A stretch of DNA of 64,000 bases from Pseudomonas sp. NC02 (GCF_002874965.1 NZ_CP025624.1:4030001-4094000), one strand, 5' to 3'. Positions 45,096 through 54,245 are shown, counted from the stretch's first letter. Program-made: numbers and translations. Notes: generated by a model from the sequence alone, not told the origin.

Positions 45096-45510
45096 CCGGT
45101 TTGACCTCGACCCGTGCGCCGTGAGCCAGGCTGGCGCAAAAGGCGACCGCTTGCGTCATGCCATTGACTTCCATGGCCCCCTCGATGGAAAAAGCCAGCA
45201 CCATCGGGTCACGGTCCTGAGGCAATGCCTTGACACGGACATCCTTCAGACGGGGTTCGTAGGCCTGGATAAAGCGCTCAATCAGGAACCGAGCCTGGCT
45301 CAACGCGTCATGCAGGCTGAGGCGCATGTCATTCAGATCAGGTAACCCGTAATCAGGTAGCGTCTGGACACTGCCCGCACGGGTGCTGAGCATTTTCGCC
45401 AGATGACCCGCCACGGATTCCACGACGCAACCTTGCGGGCTGCGCCCCACGCCGGACTCCAGGCGCTCGAAAAGGCTGCGGTTTTGGCTAATCACGTGGC
45501 GGCGGCTCAT
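45085..45510 (-). CDS. tssE: T6SS baseplate protein TssE (gp25-like)
   Basis: A 141-residue protein of the gp25 lysozyme-like fold: SLFERLESG near the start, LPDYGLPDLNDM near residue 52 and IERFIQAYEPRL near 78. TssE is a baseplate component that nucleates sheath assembly. It overlaps the tssC stop codon by four bases (ATGA). Confidence 0.94.
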   Translation of the reverse strand: MSRRHVISQNRSLFERLESGVGRSPQGCVVESVAGHLAKMLSTRAGSVQTLPDYGLPDLNDMRLSLHDALSQARFLIERFIQAYEPRLKDVRVKALPQDRDPMVLAFSIEGAMEVNGMTQAVAFCASLAHGARVEVKPDVV

Positions 45511-46982
45511 TCTTTATCGAGCTTGCCGACGAGCGACAGAGTGAAGTCTGCCCCCATGTACTTGAAGTGCGGGCGAACGCTCAGGTTGACGCGATACCAG
45601 CCAGGCTCCCCGTCGACATCACTGACAACAATGCGCGCAGCCCGAAGCGGGCGCCGTCCACGCACTTCAGTGCTGGGGTTGCCCTGGTCGGCTACGTATT
45701 GGCGAATCCATTTGTTGAGTTCCAGCTCAAGGTCGGTGCGCTCCTTCCACGACCCCAGCTGTTCACGCTGCAGGACCTTGAGATAGTGGGCCAGGCGATT
45801 GACGATCATCATGTACGGCAATTGGGTACCGAGACGGTAATTCAGCTCGGCAGCCTTGCCTTCGGCACTGATTCCAAAAGACTTGGGTTTTTGCACCGAA
45901 CTGGCGGAAAAGAACGCTGCATTGTCACTGCCCTTGCGCATGGTCAGGGCAATGAAGCCCTCTTGCGCCAGCTCGTATTCGCGTCGGTCGGATACCAGCA
46001 CCTCGGTAGGAATCTTGGTTTCGATCTCGCCCATGCTGTGAAAGTGATGCAGCGGCAAGTCCTCAATTGCACCACCACTCTGCGGGCCGATAATGTTCGG
46101 GCACCAGCGATACCGGGCGAAACTGTCCGTCAAGCGGGTAGCAAAGGCATAGGCCGTATTACCCCACAGATAGTGTTCGTGGCTGCTGGCCACATGTTCC
46201 TGGTAGGCGAACGTCTTGACCGGACAATCAACGGGATCGTACGGCGTACGCAATAGAAAGCGCGGTACGGTGAGGCCGATGTAGCGGGCATCTTCGCTCT
46301 GGCGAAAACTCTGCCATTTGGCAAACTGCGGCCCTTCAAAATGGTCCTTCAGGTCCTTGAGGTCAGGCAGGCCGGTAAAGCTCTCCAGGCCGAAGAAACC
46401 AGGGCCGGCCGCCGCAATGAACGGTGCATGGGCCATGCAGGCCACGCTGGAAACATACTGCATCAGCCTGACATCGGGAGCACTGGGGGAAAGGAAATAA
46501 TTGGCGATGATTGCCCCTACGGGCTGGCCGCCGAACTGACCGTATTCGGCACTGTAGATGTGCTTGTAGAGTCCGGACTGAGTCACCTCCGGTGAGTCCT
46601 CGAAGTCATCCAGCAGATCCTGGCGGGAGACGCTGAGCAGTTCGATCTTGATGTTTTCACGAAAATTGGTGCGATCAACCAGCAACTGCAGGCCACGCCA
46701 GGAAGACTCCAGTGCCTGGAAGTCGGGATGGTGCAGGATTTCATCCATTTGCTGGCTGAGCCTTGCGTCAATCTCGGCAATCATCCGGTCAACCAGGCGC
46801 TTCTTGACCGGCTCGCCCTTGTTTTGCGGTTTGATCAGCTCCTCGATAAATGCCGAGACTCCGCGCTTTGCAATACTGTAGGCCTCGTCGTCGGCACTGA
46901 GGCGGGTCTGGGCAATGATGTTGTCGAGAATGCTGTACTCATCCGTGATGGGCGCATGCGACGGGCTTTGGCTGGTAGTCAT
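45507..46982 (-). CDS. tssC: T6SS sheath large subunit TssC (VipB)
   Basis: A 491-residue TssC protein. ESSWRGLQLLVDRTNFRENIKIELL near residue 90, YGQFGGQPVGAIIANY and PRFLLRTPYDP are typical. With TssB it forms the contractile sheath around the Hcp tube. It follows tssB by 28 bases. Confidence 0.96.
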   Translation of the reverse strand: MTTSQSPSHAPITDEYSILDNIIAQTRLSADDEAYSIAKRGVSAFIEELIKPQNKGEPVKKRLVDRMIAEIDARLSQQMDEILHHPDFQALESSWRGLQLLVDRTNFRENIKIELLSVSRQDLLDDFEDSPEVTQSGLYKHIYSAEYGQFGGQPVGAIIANYFLSPSAPDVRLMQYVSSVACMAHAPFIAAAGPGFFGLESFTGLPDLKDLKDHFEGPQFAKWQSFRQSEDARYIGLTVPRFLLRTPYDPVDCPVKTFAYQEHVASSHEHYLWGNTAYAFATRLTDSFARYRWCPNIIGPQSGGAIEDLPLHHFHSMGEIETKIPTEVLVSDRREYELAQEGFIALTMRKGSDNAAFFSASSVQKPKSFGISAEGKAAELNYRLGTQLPYMMIVNRLAHYLKVLQREQLGSWKERTDLELELNKWIRQYVADQGNPSTEVRGRRPLRAARIVVSDVDGEPGWYRVNLSVRPHFKYMGADFTLSLVGKLDKE

Positions 46983-47010
46983 GGTGTCAGTGTCCTTTTA
47001 ACTGAGAGAG

Positions 47011-47508
47011 TCATACGGCGGAGCTGTCCAGCCCCAATTCAGCCAATACCCGCTTGCGCGAATCGTCATCGGCGAGGGCATTTTCAATGGCCTTTCGAAA
47101 GCTCGGCGTGTTGCCCAGCGGCCCCTTGAGCGCCACAAGTGCATCGCGCAGGTCCATGAGCCTTTTCAGCTCGGGTATCTGCTCAACCAGCTGTGCAGGA
47201 TTGAAGTCCTTCATCGAATTGATCCTGACCCGGATCGCCAACTCGTCAGGTTCGGCTGAATCCTGCAGCCGGTTGGGGACGCTCAAGGCCAGGCCCAAGG
47301 CCTGCTTGGCCAGCACCTCGTCGAGGCTGTTCTTGTCGATGCCGACGGGCTTGCGGTCTTCGAGCTTGCGCAGGTCTTCACGCTGGGTGAAGTCACCAAG
47401 CACCAGCAATTTCAACGGCAGCTCGACCTCTTCCTGCGCAGTGCCGACGGCGGGTTTGAACGTGATATTGATGCGTTCCCTGGGGGCTACCGAACCTTCT
47501 TTCGCCAT
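47011..47508 (-). CDS. tssB: T6SS sheath small subunit TssB (VipA)
   Basis: A 165-residue TssB protein: VELPLKLLVLGDFTQRED near residue 28, RKPVGIDKNSLDEVL and IPELKRLMDLRDALVALKGPL are standard. Its helix is the binding site for ClpV-mediated sheath recycling via TssC. It starts 32 bases after tssA. Confidence 0.95.
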   Translation of the reverse strand: MAKEGSVAPRERINITFKPAVGTAQEEVELPLKLLVLGDFTQREDLRKLEDRKPVGIDKNSLDEVLAKQALGLALSVPNRLQDSAEPDELAIRVRINSMKDFNPAQLVEQIPELKRLMDLRDALVALKGPLGNTPSFRKAIENALADDDSRKRVLAELGLDSSAV

Positions 47509-47540
47509 GGTGTTTCTCCTTTTTCGGGGGGCTCGAAAGC

Positions 47541-49106
47541 CTATTCAAGTACCGCTTCGAGATCGAAGTGGCACAGCCTGCGATGGACATCTTCCTTGCG
47601 CTCACGCACGGAATGGCTCTGGGGCAATACGTCACAGCAGCCATGCAAGAGCTGCAGCACTTCAACCGCCAACTCGGGCTCCCAGCGCTGCAGGCCTGAT
47701 TGCTGCAGCTCGTGGTCCAGGTGATCGAGCTGGACTTTGGCCAGGTCATGCTTGCCTGCCAGCAAACACAACCTGGCCAGGCCAAGCCGCCAATGAAACC
47801 GGGCACGATCACCTGTTGCGGTTTGCATGCCCTGCTTGAGGGACCGCACAGCCACCTTGAACCCGTCCTTGCGCAGCACGGGCATGACGTCGTGCAACGC
47901 TTTGTCCCAAGGCGCAGCCGGGGCATCAGGTGCCGACCTGAGTGGGACCGGGGCTTGCAAATGGCGGGCAACCTGGGTGTTGATCCAGCCACGGGTGACG
48001 TCGTCGGCGAAGGGTGTTCCGTCGTGGAAGCGCAGCTGTGCAAGCCCCGGCAAGCGCTGGAGCAACAGCGCGAAGTGCACTTCCAGCTCGGTCATGGCCA
48101 GGTCGGCCTGGAGTGCCTGCAGGCACTCCCACACCCGGTACAAGCCGTCGAACCAGAAAGGTGCTCCGGCCAGGCTGCCCTCAAGCTCCAGCAGCAGGTC
48201 GGTATGCTGCCCTTGGGCAAAGCGCTCCTGATACCGCTTGAGCTTGTCGGGCGCCGGCCCGCGCAAAGGCGTTACCTGTTCGCTGTCACAGTCCGGAAGA
48301 CTGGTGATCGTCAGCCAGGTCAACGTTCGGTTCAGACGCAGTGCGCGCAGGTCAGTGGCATTCTGGCGCTGCCACCAGGCCGACAAGGGCCGGGCATGTT
48401 CCTGCAGCGTGCGCAGCAGCTTGTGGGCGTCCTTTTCGTTTTCCACAATGGGCTCGGGCGCCATCAACTGAGTCGCGACCTGTCTGATATGGGCGATCAC
48501 CCCTGTGCTACCGCCTGCTGGAGGTTCGCTTTCGGTGGACTGTTGCAATCGGTCCGACAGCTGCCTGCGAACCGGCAGTAACAGTGGCGCATCTTCGAGA
48601 AGGTGTTCGGTCCACAACTCGTCCAGCCGCGCCAGGTGTTCGAGCATGCAGTGGAACAAGGGCCGCTGATCCTTGAGCGAAACAGGTTGTGCAAGCACCT
48701 GCTCGAGGCGCGGGACCAGCCAGCCAAAGGCGGCACTGCGGGTACGCAGCTTGCCCGGATAAACGACCGCCCAATGATGCTCACAGAGGTAGCGCAGCAA
48801 TCCGAGGCCTGCGAGTAGCCCGGGGAAGGACTCGCGCTGATGCAAGGCCCAGGTCAACCAGACAGCGACCCGCAAGTCCTTGGACTGGTGGCGTAACAGC
48901 GCCTCGCTTTTTTCCACGACCCATTGCCAGTCAGGCTGACTGTTTCCGTGAATGGAGTGCGCCTTGCCCAGTTCAGTTTCAAGCGCCTCATACTCGGTCG
49001 AAAAACGCATATCGGCCCCCGCATAACTCGTTTTCGAGTTGGGTGCCTGCGCAAGTTCGAGGTAATAATCGGAAAGCCTGTCTGAGTAAACCATTATGGG
49101 CCGCAC
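47541..49106 (-). CDS. tssA: T6SS protein TssA
   Basis: A 521-residue TssA protein with an ImpA_N domain at the start (about residues 35-170; FSTEYEALETELGKA, AVWLTWALHQRESFPGLLAGL) and a VasJ-type C-terminal domain. TssA caps the growing tail and coordinates polymerisation with the baseplate. It is the first gene of the operon. GTG 49106 follows AGGA by seven bases; the ATG four codons in is an alternative. A sigma-54-type promoter lies about 190 bases upstream. Confidence 0.9.
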   Translation of the reverse strand: MRPIMVYSDRLSDYYLELAQAPNSKTSYAGADMRFSTEYEALETELGKAHSIHGNSQPDWQWVVEKSEALLRHQSKDLRVAVWLTWALHQRESFPGLLAGLGLLRYLCEHHWAVVYPGKLRTRSAAFGWLVPRLEQVLAQPVSLKDQRPLFHCMLEHLARLDELWTEHLLEDAPLLLPVRRQLSDRLQQSTESEPPAGGSTGVIAHIRQVATQLMAPEPIVENEKDAHKLLRTLQEHARPLSAWWQRQNATDLRALRLNRTLTWLTITSLPDCDSEQVTPLRGPAPDKLKRYQERFAQGQHTDLLLELEGSLAGAPFWFDGLYRVWECLQALQADLAMTELEVHFALLLQRLPGLAQLRFHDGTPFADDVTRGWINTQVARHLQAPVPLRSAPDAPAAPWDKALHDVMPVLRKDGFKVAVRSLKQGMQTATGDRARFHWRLGLARLCLLAGKHDLAKVQLDHLDHELQQSGLQRWEPELAVEVLQLLHGCCDVLPQSHSVRERKEDVHRRLCHFDLEAVLE

Positions 49107-49570
49107 TTTACTTTCCTGAACATGTTCAGTGAACTAATGGCCATTCAAGCGCACATCAGGACATTGATTAAAGTTTGCCTTCCCTACGAGAAGAGCACGA
49201 ACCTTATCCATGCAAAAAGCATTGTTCAAGCCACCAAATAGCAGTTAAGGAGTTTCCTACAAGAATAGAAAAATCGCCGACGCGCAAGAATTTGCGCAGC
49301 CAAGGCGCCAGGCATCATCATGAATGAGGTGAACTCTGCGAATAACACCGCCCATCAACATGAGCAACTAACTGCACACCCCTGCGCAAACAAATACAAC
49401 TAAATCGAATTAGAACCTTTAATGCAGCTCAAAATAAAAACCGATAAAACCTTAACCCCCTGCTTTCATTGACGCTCGAACTTTCCGGCACGCTTCTTGA
49501 TATCGAGCATTACCCGGCTGGCAAGTCCGTCGGCCGGGACGACCTCATTTATCAGGCAAGGAAAACCGTC
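49107..49570. other. AT-rich divergent regulatory region between tssA and hcp
   Basis: This 464-base gap is the longest in the window and much richer in A and T than the flanking genes, especially 49370-49460. It should hold the promoters of both the tssA operon and hcp. It contains a sigma-54-like site for tssA at 49296-49310, a 16-base palindrome at 49282-49297 and an imperfect rightward -24/-12 motif at 49486-49500. I see no convincing gene in it. Confidence 0.75.
49296..49310 (-). promoter_or_regulatory. Candidate sigma-54 promoter of the tssA-stk1 operon
   Basis: On the minus strand the sequence reads TGGCGCC-TTGG-CTGC, keeping the invariant GG and GC of the -24/-12 promoter at exactly the right spacing (consensus TGGCACG-N4-TTGC). 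It lies about 190 bases before tssA. The palindrome GCGCAA-GAAT-TTGCGC (49282-49297) overlaps the -12 end. Confidence 0.55.
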
Positions 49571-50086
49571 ATGCCAACACCCGCGTATCTATCCATCACC
49601 GGCACCAAGCAAGGCTTGATCACGGCAGGCACGTTCACCCAGGACTCGGTCGGCAACATTTACCAGGAAGGCCATGAAGACCAGATCCTGGTGGAGGCAT
49701 TCCAGCATCAGGTGATCATTCCCCGTGACCCGCAATCCGGCCAGCCCACCGGCCAGCGTGTGCACAAGCCCCTGATGATCAGCAAGGTATTCGATAAATC
49801 GTCGCCATTGCTGTTCAGCGCATTGACCTCCGGGGAAATGGTCAAGTGCCGCCTTGAGTGGTACCGAACCTCTTCAGCCGGAACCCAGGAACACTACTTC
49901 ACCATCGAGTTGGAAGACGCGATCCTGGTGGACATCCAGTCACGGATGCCCAATTGCCAGGACCCGAACAACGCACACTTCACGCACCTGGAGGATGTGT
50001 ATTTCACTTACCGGAAAATCGTCTGGACCCATGAGGTCTCCGGTACCTCTGGCTCTGATGACTGGCGCAGCCCGGTAGCCGGCTAA
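49571..50086 (+). CDS. hcp: T6SS tube protein Hcp
   Basis: A 171-residue Hcp1-family protein starting MPTPAYLSITGTKQGLITAG, with EDQILVEAFQHQVIIPRD and a long QSRMPNCQDPNNAHFTHLEDV stretch typical of H2-type Hcp. Hexamers stack to form the inner tube and carry effectors. AAGGAAAA precedes ATG 49571; the longer frame to 49469 is non-coding leader. It is divergent from the T6SS operon. No vgrG follows, which is unusual for an hcp gene. Confidence 0.95.
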   Translation: MPTPAYLSITGTKQGLITAGTFTQDSVGNIYQEGHEDQILVEAFQHQVIIPRDPQSGQPTGQRVHKPLMISKVFDKSSPLLFSALTSGEMVKCRLEWYRTSSAGTQEHYFTIELEDAILVDIQSRMPNCQDPNNAHFTHLEDVYFTYRKIVWTHEVSGTSGSDDWRSPVAG

Positions 50087-50098
50087 GCAGCCACCGAA

Positions 50099-50135
50099 AC
50101 AGAAACGGCATCGCCATGGACGGCACCGTTTCTGT
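50099..50135. terminator. Hairpin between convergent hcp and aldo/keto reductase genes
   Basis: ACAGAAACGG (50099-50108) pairs with its inverse at 50126-50135 across a 17-base loop. It lies just after the hcp stop codon, without a T run. It may terminate in both directions. Confidence 0.5.
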
Positions 50136-50141
50136 CGGCCA

Positions 50142-50963
50142 CTAGACCATCGCCAAAGGATGCTTGCGCTTCGGCGCCCCAAAAACCCGGTCAATCGCGT
50201 CCAGGTCGTGCTCATCAAGCACCAGCTTCGCCGCTGCGGCATTGAGCCGGACATGCTCTGGCGTAACAGCCTTGGGAATCGCGATCACACCGTCCTGGCG
50301 CAAGACCCAGGCCAGGGAAACCTGGGCGGGTGTGACCTCGTGGCGACGGGCAATTTGCTTGAGGGTCGGGCTGGCCAACAGCTCGCCACCCTGGGCGATG
50401 GGACAGTAGGCCATCAAGGGTAAATTGTGTTGCTGCCACCATGGCAGCAGGTCGAACTCGATGCCGCGTTCCTCGATGTTGTAGAGCACCTGATTGGTGG
50501 CACAGGCCGGGGAAGCCAGCTCCTGCAGGTCTGCCACATCAAAGTTGGACACACCCCAACGACCGATCTTGCCTGCCTCACGCAAGCGCTCGAAGGCTTC
50601 TACCGTTTCTTCAAGGGGGTATTGCCCACGCCAATGCAACAGATACAGATCAATGTAGTCGGTGCCCAGGCGCTGGAGGCTGGCCTCACATGCACGTGGA
50701 ATGCCCTTGTGGCTGGCATTGTGCGGGTACACCTTGCTGACCAGGAACACCTGGTCGCGCTTGCCGCGAATCGCCTCGCCGACGACTTCTTCGGCACCGC
50801 CTTCGCCATACATTTCAGCGGTATCGATCAGGGTCATGCCCTCATCGATACCCAGTTGCAACGCGGCCACTTCGGCGCTGCGCTTGCCGGGATCCTCGCC
50901 CATGCGCCAGGTCCCCTGGCCGATGACAGGGACGGGTACGCCGGCCAGATCAATGGTGCGCAT
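50142..50963 (-). CDS. Aldo/keto reductase
   Basis: A 273-residue AKR. The catalytic tetrad is visible: Asp and Tyr in DTAEMYGEGG, Lys in VSKVYP and His in LLHWRG. It reduces carbonyls with NADPH. It resembles the bacterial AKR5/DkgB- and YeaE-type enzymes; substrate unknown. A perfect AGGAGG precedes ATG 50963. It is convergent with hcp and not part of the T6SS operon. Confidence 0.86.
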   Translation of the reverse strand: MRTIDLAGVPVPVIGQGTWRMGEDPGKRSAEVAALQLGIDEGMTLIDTAEMYGEGGAEEVVGEAIRGKRDQVFLVSKVYPHNASHKGIPRACEASLQRLGTDYIDLYLLHWRGQYPLEETVEAFERLREAGKIGRWGVSNFDVADLQELASPACATNQVLYNIEERGIEFDLLPWWQQHNLPLMAYCPIAQGGELLASPTLKQIARRHEVTPAQVSLAWVLRQDGVIAIPKAVTPEHVRLNAAAAKLVLDEHDLDAIDRVFGAPKRKHPLAMV

Positions 50964-51071
50964 GACAACCTCCTGATGAATTTGCGAATTAACAGTGTGG
51001 CACCGACTGGACAAAAGGGTTCAATCGAAGGAAGGTGGCCCTTTCCATCCCAGCCATAGAAAGGGCCTGCA

Positions 51072-51566
51072 ATGCTGTTTGTGGTCATGTTGGGGGGTAA
51101 GCACCCCCGGGCGAAAATCGAAGTGCATGATGTGGTGTTCGCCGTCGCCGACACCCTGGAAGCCGCCTACCCGCAACTGCGCGAGGGCTGGTTTGGCAGC
51201 CAGAAAGGTGTGCATATCGACTCCTGGATGACGGTGGATGGCGTTGACGGCTGGAAAGTCCAGCTCAGCCACCTGGCGCCGAACGCCGGGGCGCCGCGCC
51301 TGTACTTCATCAACCTGGGCGGGTATGAATCGAACGTCTTTGGAGAGGCACACCACTACCTGCTGGTGGTTGCGCGCACGGCCAGGGAGGCGGCAGCCCA
51401 AGGCAAACAGCAGATGCTCACGCACTGGACGCAATCCCACACCGACGGCGTACTGGATATCGACGACTGCCTGCCCATCGACCTGGTAGACGGGCGCTAC
51501 ATCCACCTGGAACCCGGCGTACACCGCCCGGTCATCACGCGAAACGACTACATCGTACTGCCCTGA
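51072..51566 (+). CDS. DUF1543-family protein
   Basis: A 164-residue soluble protein starting MLFVVMLGGKHPRAKIEVHDVVF and containing LYFINLGGYESNVFGEAHHYLLVVA, the DUF1543 signature. Function unknown; no signal peptide or catalytic motif is recognised. It stands alone between the aldo/keto reductase and the polyamine-type binding protein. Confidence 0.78.
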   Translation: MLFVVMLGGKHPRAKIEVHDVVFAVADTLEAAYPQLREGWFGSQKGVHIDSWMTVDGVDGWKVQLSHLAPNAGAPRLYFINLGGYESNVFGEAHHYLLVVARTAREAAAQGKQQMLTHWTQSHTDGVLDIDDCLPIDLVDGRYIHLEPGVHRPVITRNDYIVLP

Positions 51567-51670
51567 CCGCCTCCTACCCGAACGGGGTATGGCGCCCCAC
51601 CCGCCACCTGCCTGAAAGTGCAATCAGCCCCTCGGCCTGACAACAAGCACAACATCAAGGTGGGTTCGCC

Positions 51671-52771
51671 ATGCATAAAGCCGTTATCGCCCTGTTCAGC
51701 GCTGTATTGCTTGCATCAACGTCCGTCAGCCAGGCCGCTGACGACCCGGGCAACACCTTGCGCATCTACAACTGGGCCGATTACATCGGGGAACACACCC
51801 TCGCCGACTTCGAGAAAGCCACCGGCATCAAGGTGATCTACGACACCTACGATTCCTACGAGACCGTGCAGGGCAAGCTGCTGTCCGGGCGCTCGGGTTA
51901 TGACCTGGTGGTGCTCAATGCGTCACTGGTACCGCTGCTGATCAAGGCCAAGGCCTTCCAGCCCCTCAACAAAGCGCTGCTGCCGGACTGGAACAACCTC
52001 GACCCGCAAGTGCTGAAAAGCCTGGAAACCCATGATCCGGGCGTGACCTATTCCGCGCCTTACACCTGGGGCAGCAATGGCGTGACCTACAACATCGACA
52101 AGATCAAGGAACGCATGCCGGATGCGCCCATCGGCTCCCTGGCGATGATCTTCGACCCCAAGATCGTTTCGCGCTTTGCCGACTGCGGCATCACCTTCAT
52201 GGACTCCCCCACCGACATGATCCCGCTGGCCCTGACCTACCTCGGCCTGGACCCCAACAGCGTGGCGCCCAAAGACCTCAAGGCCGCTCAGGACGTGCTG
52301 ATGGCCGTGCGCCCGTACATCCGCAAATTCGACTCCAGCGGCTTTATCAACGGCCTGGCCAATGGCGAGCTGTGCATGGCCACCACCTGGTCCGGCGACT
52401 ACGCCACGTCCCAGGCCCGGGCGGCGGAAGCCGGGGCCAAGGTCAACCTGAGTTACTTCATCCCCAGGGAAGGCTCGCTGATCTGGTTCGACAACTTCTA
52501 CATCCCGGCCGACGCGCCCCATGTGGCGAATGCCCACAAGTTCATCGAGTTCCTCCTGCAACCCGAGGTTATCGCCGGCGTCAGCAACACCATTCACTAC
52601 GCCAACAGCAACCTGGCCTCCAAGCCCTTTGTAAATGCCGATATACGCGACAACCCGGCCATCTACCCGGACTCGGCGACGATGCAACGCTTGTTCACCC
52701 AGAAAAGCCAGTCCCAAGCCGCCGTGCGCCTGATCACCCGTACCTGGAATGCCGTGAAGACCGGCAAGTGA
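51671..52771 (+). CDS. Polyamine-type ABC transporter solute-binding protein (PotF/SpuD-like)
   Basis: A 366-residue periplasmic binding protein with a signal peptide (LFSAVLLASTSVSQAA). The mature start LRIYNWADYIGEHTLADFEKATG is typical of PotF/SpuD/SpuE proteins, which bind putrescine or spermidine. The PotF-like acidic and aromatic ligand positions (WFDNFYIPADAPH) are present. No permease or ATPase genes are adjacent. The aminotransferase gene follows 25 bases downstream, suggesting linked capture and catabolism of an amine. Confidence 0.85.
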   Translation: MHKAVIALFSAVLLASTSVSQAADDPGNTLRIYNWADYIGEHTLADFEKATGIKVIYDTYDSYETVQGKLLSGRSGYDLVVLNASLVPLLIKAKAFQPLNKALLPDWNNLDPQVLKSLETHDPGVTYSAPYTWGSNGVTYNIDKIKERMPDAPIGSLAMIFDPKIVSRFADCGITFMDSPTDMIPLALTYLGLDPNSVAPKDLKAAQDVLMAVRPYIRKFDSSGFINGLANGELCMATTWSGDYATSQARAAEAGAKVNLSYFIPREGSLIWFDNFYIPADAPHVANAHKFIEFLLQPEVIAGVSNTIHYANSNLASKPFVNADIRDNPAIYPDSATMQRLFTQKSQSQAAVRLITRTWNAVKTGK

Positions 52772-52796
52772 AACCCAGCCATTGAAGGTAAACGCC

Positions 52797-54215
52797 ATGA
52801 CCCTGCCAAATCCTGACTTTTTCGCCCAGTTCGACCACGACCAACTGGACGCCGCCGACAAGGCCCATTACATGCACGGTTTTCATATGTTCGACGAACA
52901 CCGTGAACAAGGCTCACTGAATATCGCGGCGGGTGACGGCGCCTACATCTACGACACCGCCGGCAACCGCTACCTGGATGCGGTCGGCGGCATGTGGTGT
53001 ACGAATATCGGCCTGGGCCGCGAGGAAATGGCAGACGCCATCGCCAACCAGGTTCGCCAGCTGGCGTACTCCAACCCGTTCTGCGACATGGCCAACGTCA
53101 CCGCTATCGAACTGTGCGCCAAGCTTGCCAGCCTGGCTCCCGGCGATCTTGATCATGTGTTCCTGACCACCGGCGGTTCCACGGCTGTCGATACCGCCTA
53201 TCGTCTGGTGCAGTTCTATCAGAACAGTCGCGGCAAGCATGAGAAGAAACACATCATCTCGCGCTTCAGTGCGTATCACGGCTCGACGTTCCTCACGATG
53301 TCCATCGGCAACAAGGCCGCCGACCGCGCGCCGGAATTCGATTTCATGAGCGACTTGTTCCACCACATTTCGTGCCCCAACTACTACCGGGCGCCGCAGG
53401 GCATGAGCGAGGCGCAGTTCCTCGATTTCCTGGTGGATGAGTTCGAAGACAAGATCCTGACCATCGGCGCCGACAAAGTGGCCGCGTTCTTTGCCGAACC
53501 GATCATGGGCTCGGGCGGCGTGATCATTCCGCCCAAGGGTTACCACCGCCGCATGTGGGAAGTCTGCCAACGTTATGACCTGCTCTACGTGGCGGATGAA
53601 GTGGTGACGTCCTTCGGCCGGCTGGGAAAATTCTTCGCCTCCCAGGAAGTGTTCGACATGCAACCGGACATCATCACCACCGCCAAGGGCCTGACGTCCG
53701 GCTACCTGCCGTTGGGCGCGTGTATTTTCTCGGACCGCATCTGGCAAGTGATCGGCGAGCCGGGCAAGGGCCGCTGCTTTACCCACGGGTTCACCTACAG
53801 CGGCCACCCGGTGAGTTGCGTGGCGGCGCTGAAGAACATCGAGATCATCGAGCGGGAAAACCTGCTGGCCCATGTCGAAGACGTCGGCGTGTACCTCGAA
53901 CAGCGCCTGCAAACCCTGGCCAATCTGCCGCTGGTGGGCGACGTGCGCTGCCAGCGGCTGATGGCCTGCATTGAGTTCGTCGCCGACAAGCACACCAAGG
54001 CGCTGCTGCCGGACGCGGTGAACATCGGCGAGAAGATCCACCTGCGGGCCCAGGCCAAAGGCTTGCTGGTGCGTCCCATTGGCCACCTGAATGTGATGTC
54101 GCCGCCGCTGATCATCACCCATGCCCAGGTGGATCAAGTGGTGGAAATCCTGCGCCAGTGCATCCTCGACACCGCCGAAGAGCTGCGCCAGAGCGGTGAG
54201 TATCAAGGCCGATGA
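52797..54215 (+). CDS. Class III PLP-dependent aminotransferase
   Basis: A 472-residue omega-transaminase of the putrescine/beta-alanine/taurine-pyruvate type. Visible are YLDAVGGMWCTNIGLGR, the PLP-binding AYHGST and DEVVTSFGRLG, and the lysine in TTAKGLTSGYLPLGA that forms the Schiff base. It probably transfers an amino group from a polyamine or omega-amino acid to pyruvate. Substrate is inferred from the adjacent polyamine-type binding protein; it resembles SpuC but is not necessarily orthologous. AAGG lies before ATG 52797. Confidence 0.85.
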   Translation: MTLPNPDFFAQFDHDQLDAADKAHYMHGFHMFDEHREQGSLNIAAGDGAYIYDTAGNRYLDAVGGMWCTNIGLGREEMADAIANQVRQLAYSNPFCDMANVTAIELCAKLASLAPGDLDHVFLTTGGSTAVDTAYRLVQFYQNSRGKHEKKHIISRFSAYHGSTFLTMSIGNKAADRAPEFDFMSDLFHHISCPNYYRAPQGMSEAQFLDFLVDEFEDKILTIGADKVAAFFAEPIMGSGGVIIPPKGYHRRMWEVCQRYDLLYVADEVVTSFGRLGKFFASQEVFDMQPDIITTAKGLTSGYLPLGACIFSDRIWQVIGEPGKGRCFTHGFTYSGHPVSCVAALKNIEIIERENLLAHVEDVGVYLEQRLQTLANLPLVGDVRCQRLMACIEFVADKHTKALLPDAVNIGEKIHLRAQAKGLLVRPIGHLNVMSPPLIITHAQVDQVVEILRQCILDTAEELRQSGEYQGR

Positions 54216-54223
54216 GCCTGGGC

Positions 54224-54245
54224 GCCCCGGTGCTTTTGCCGGGGC
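54224..54245 (+). terminator. GC hairpin after the aminotransferase gene
   Basis: GCCCCGG (54224-54230) pairs perfectly with its inverse at 54239-54245 around the loop TGCTTTTG. It lies eight bases after the stop codon and has no T run. It may be a weak terminator or attenuator before the LuxR gene, and supports the later start chosen for that gene. Confidence 0.5.

Noticed and set aside
49320..49403. A 27-codon frame starting MNEVNSANN in the tssA-hcp gap
   Set aside because: No ribosome-binding site, no recognisable motif, and it lies in an AT-rich promoter region.
49571..50086. A horizontally acquired T6SS island with tRNA or integrase borders
   Set aside because: No tRNA, integrase or flanking repeat was seen, and the operon shares the base composition of its neighbours apart from the promoter gap.
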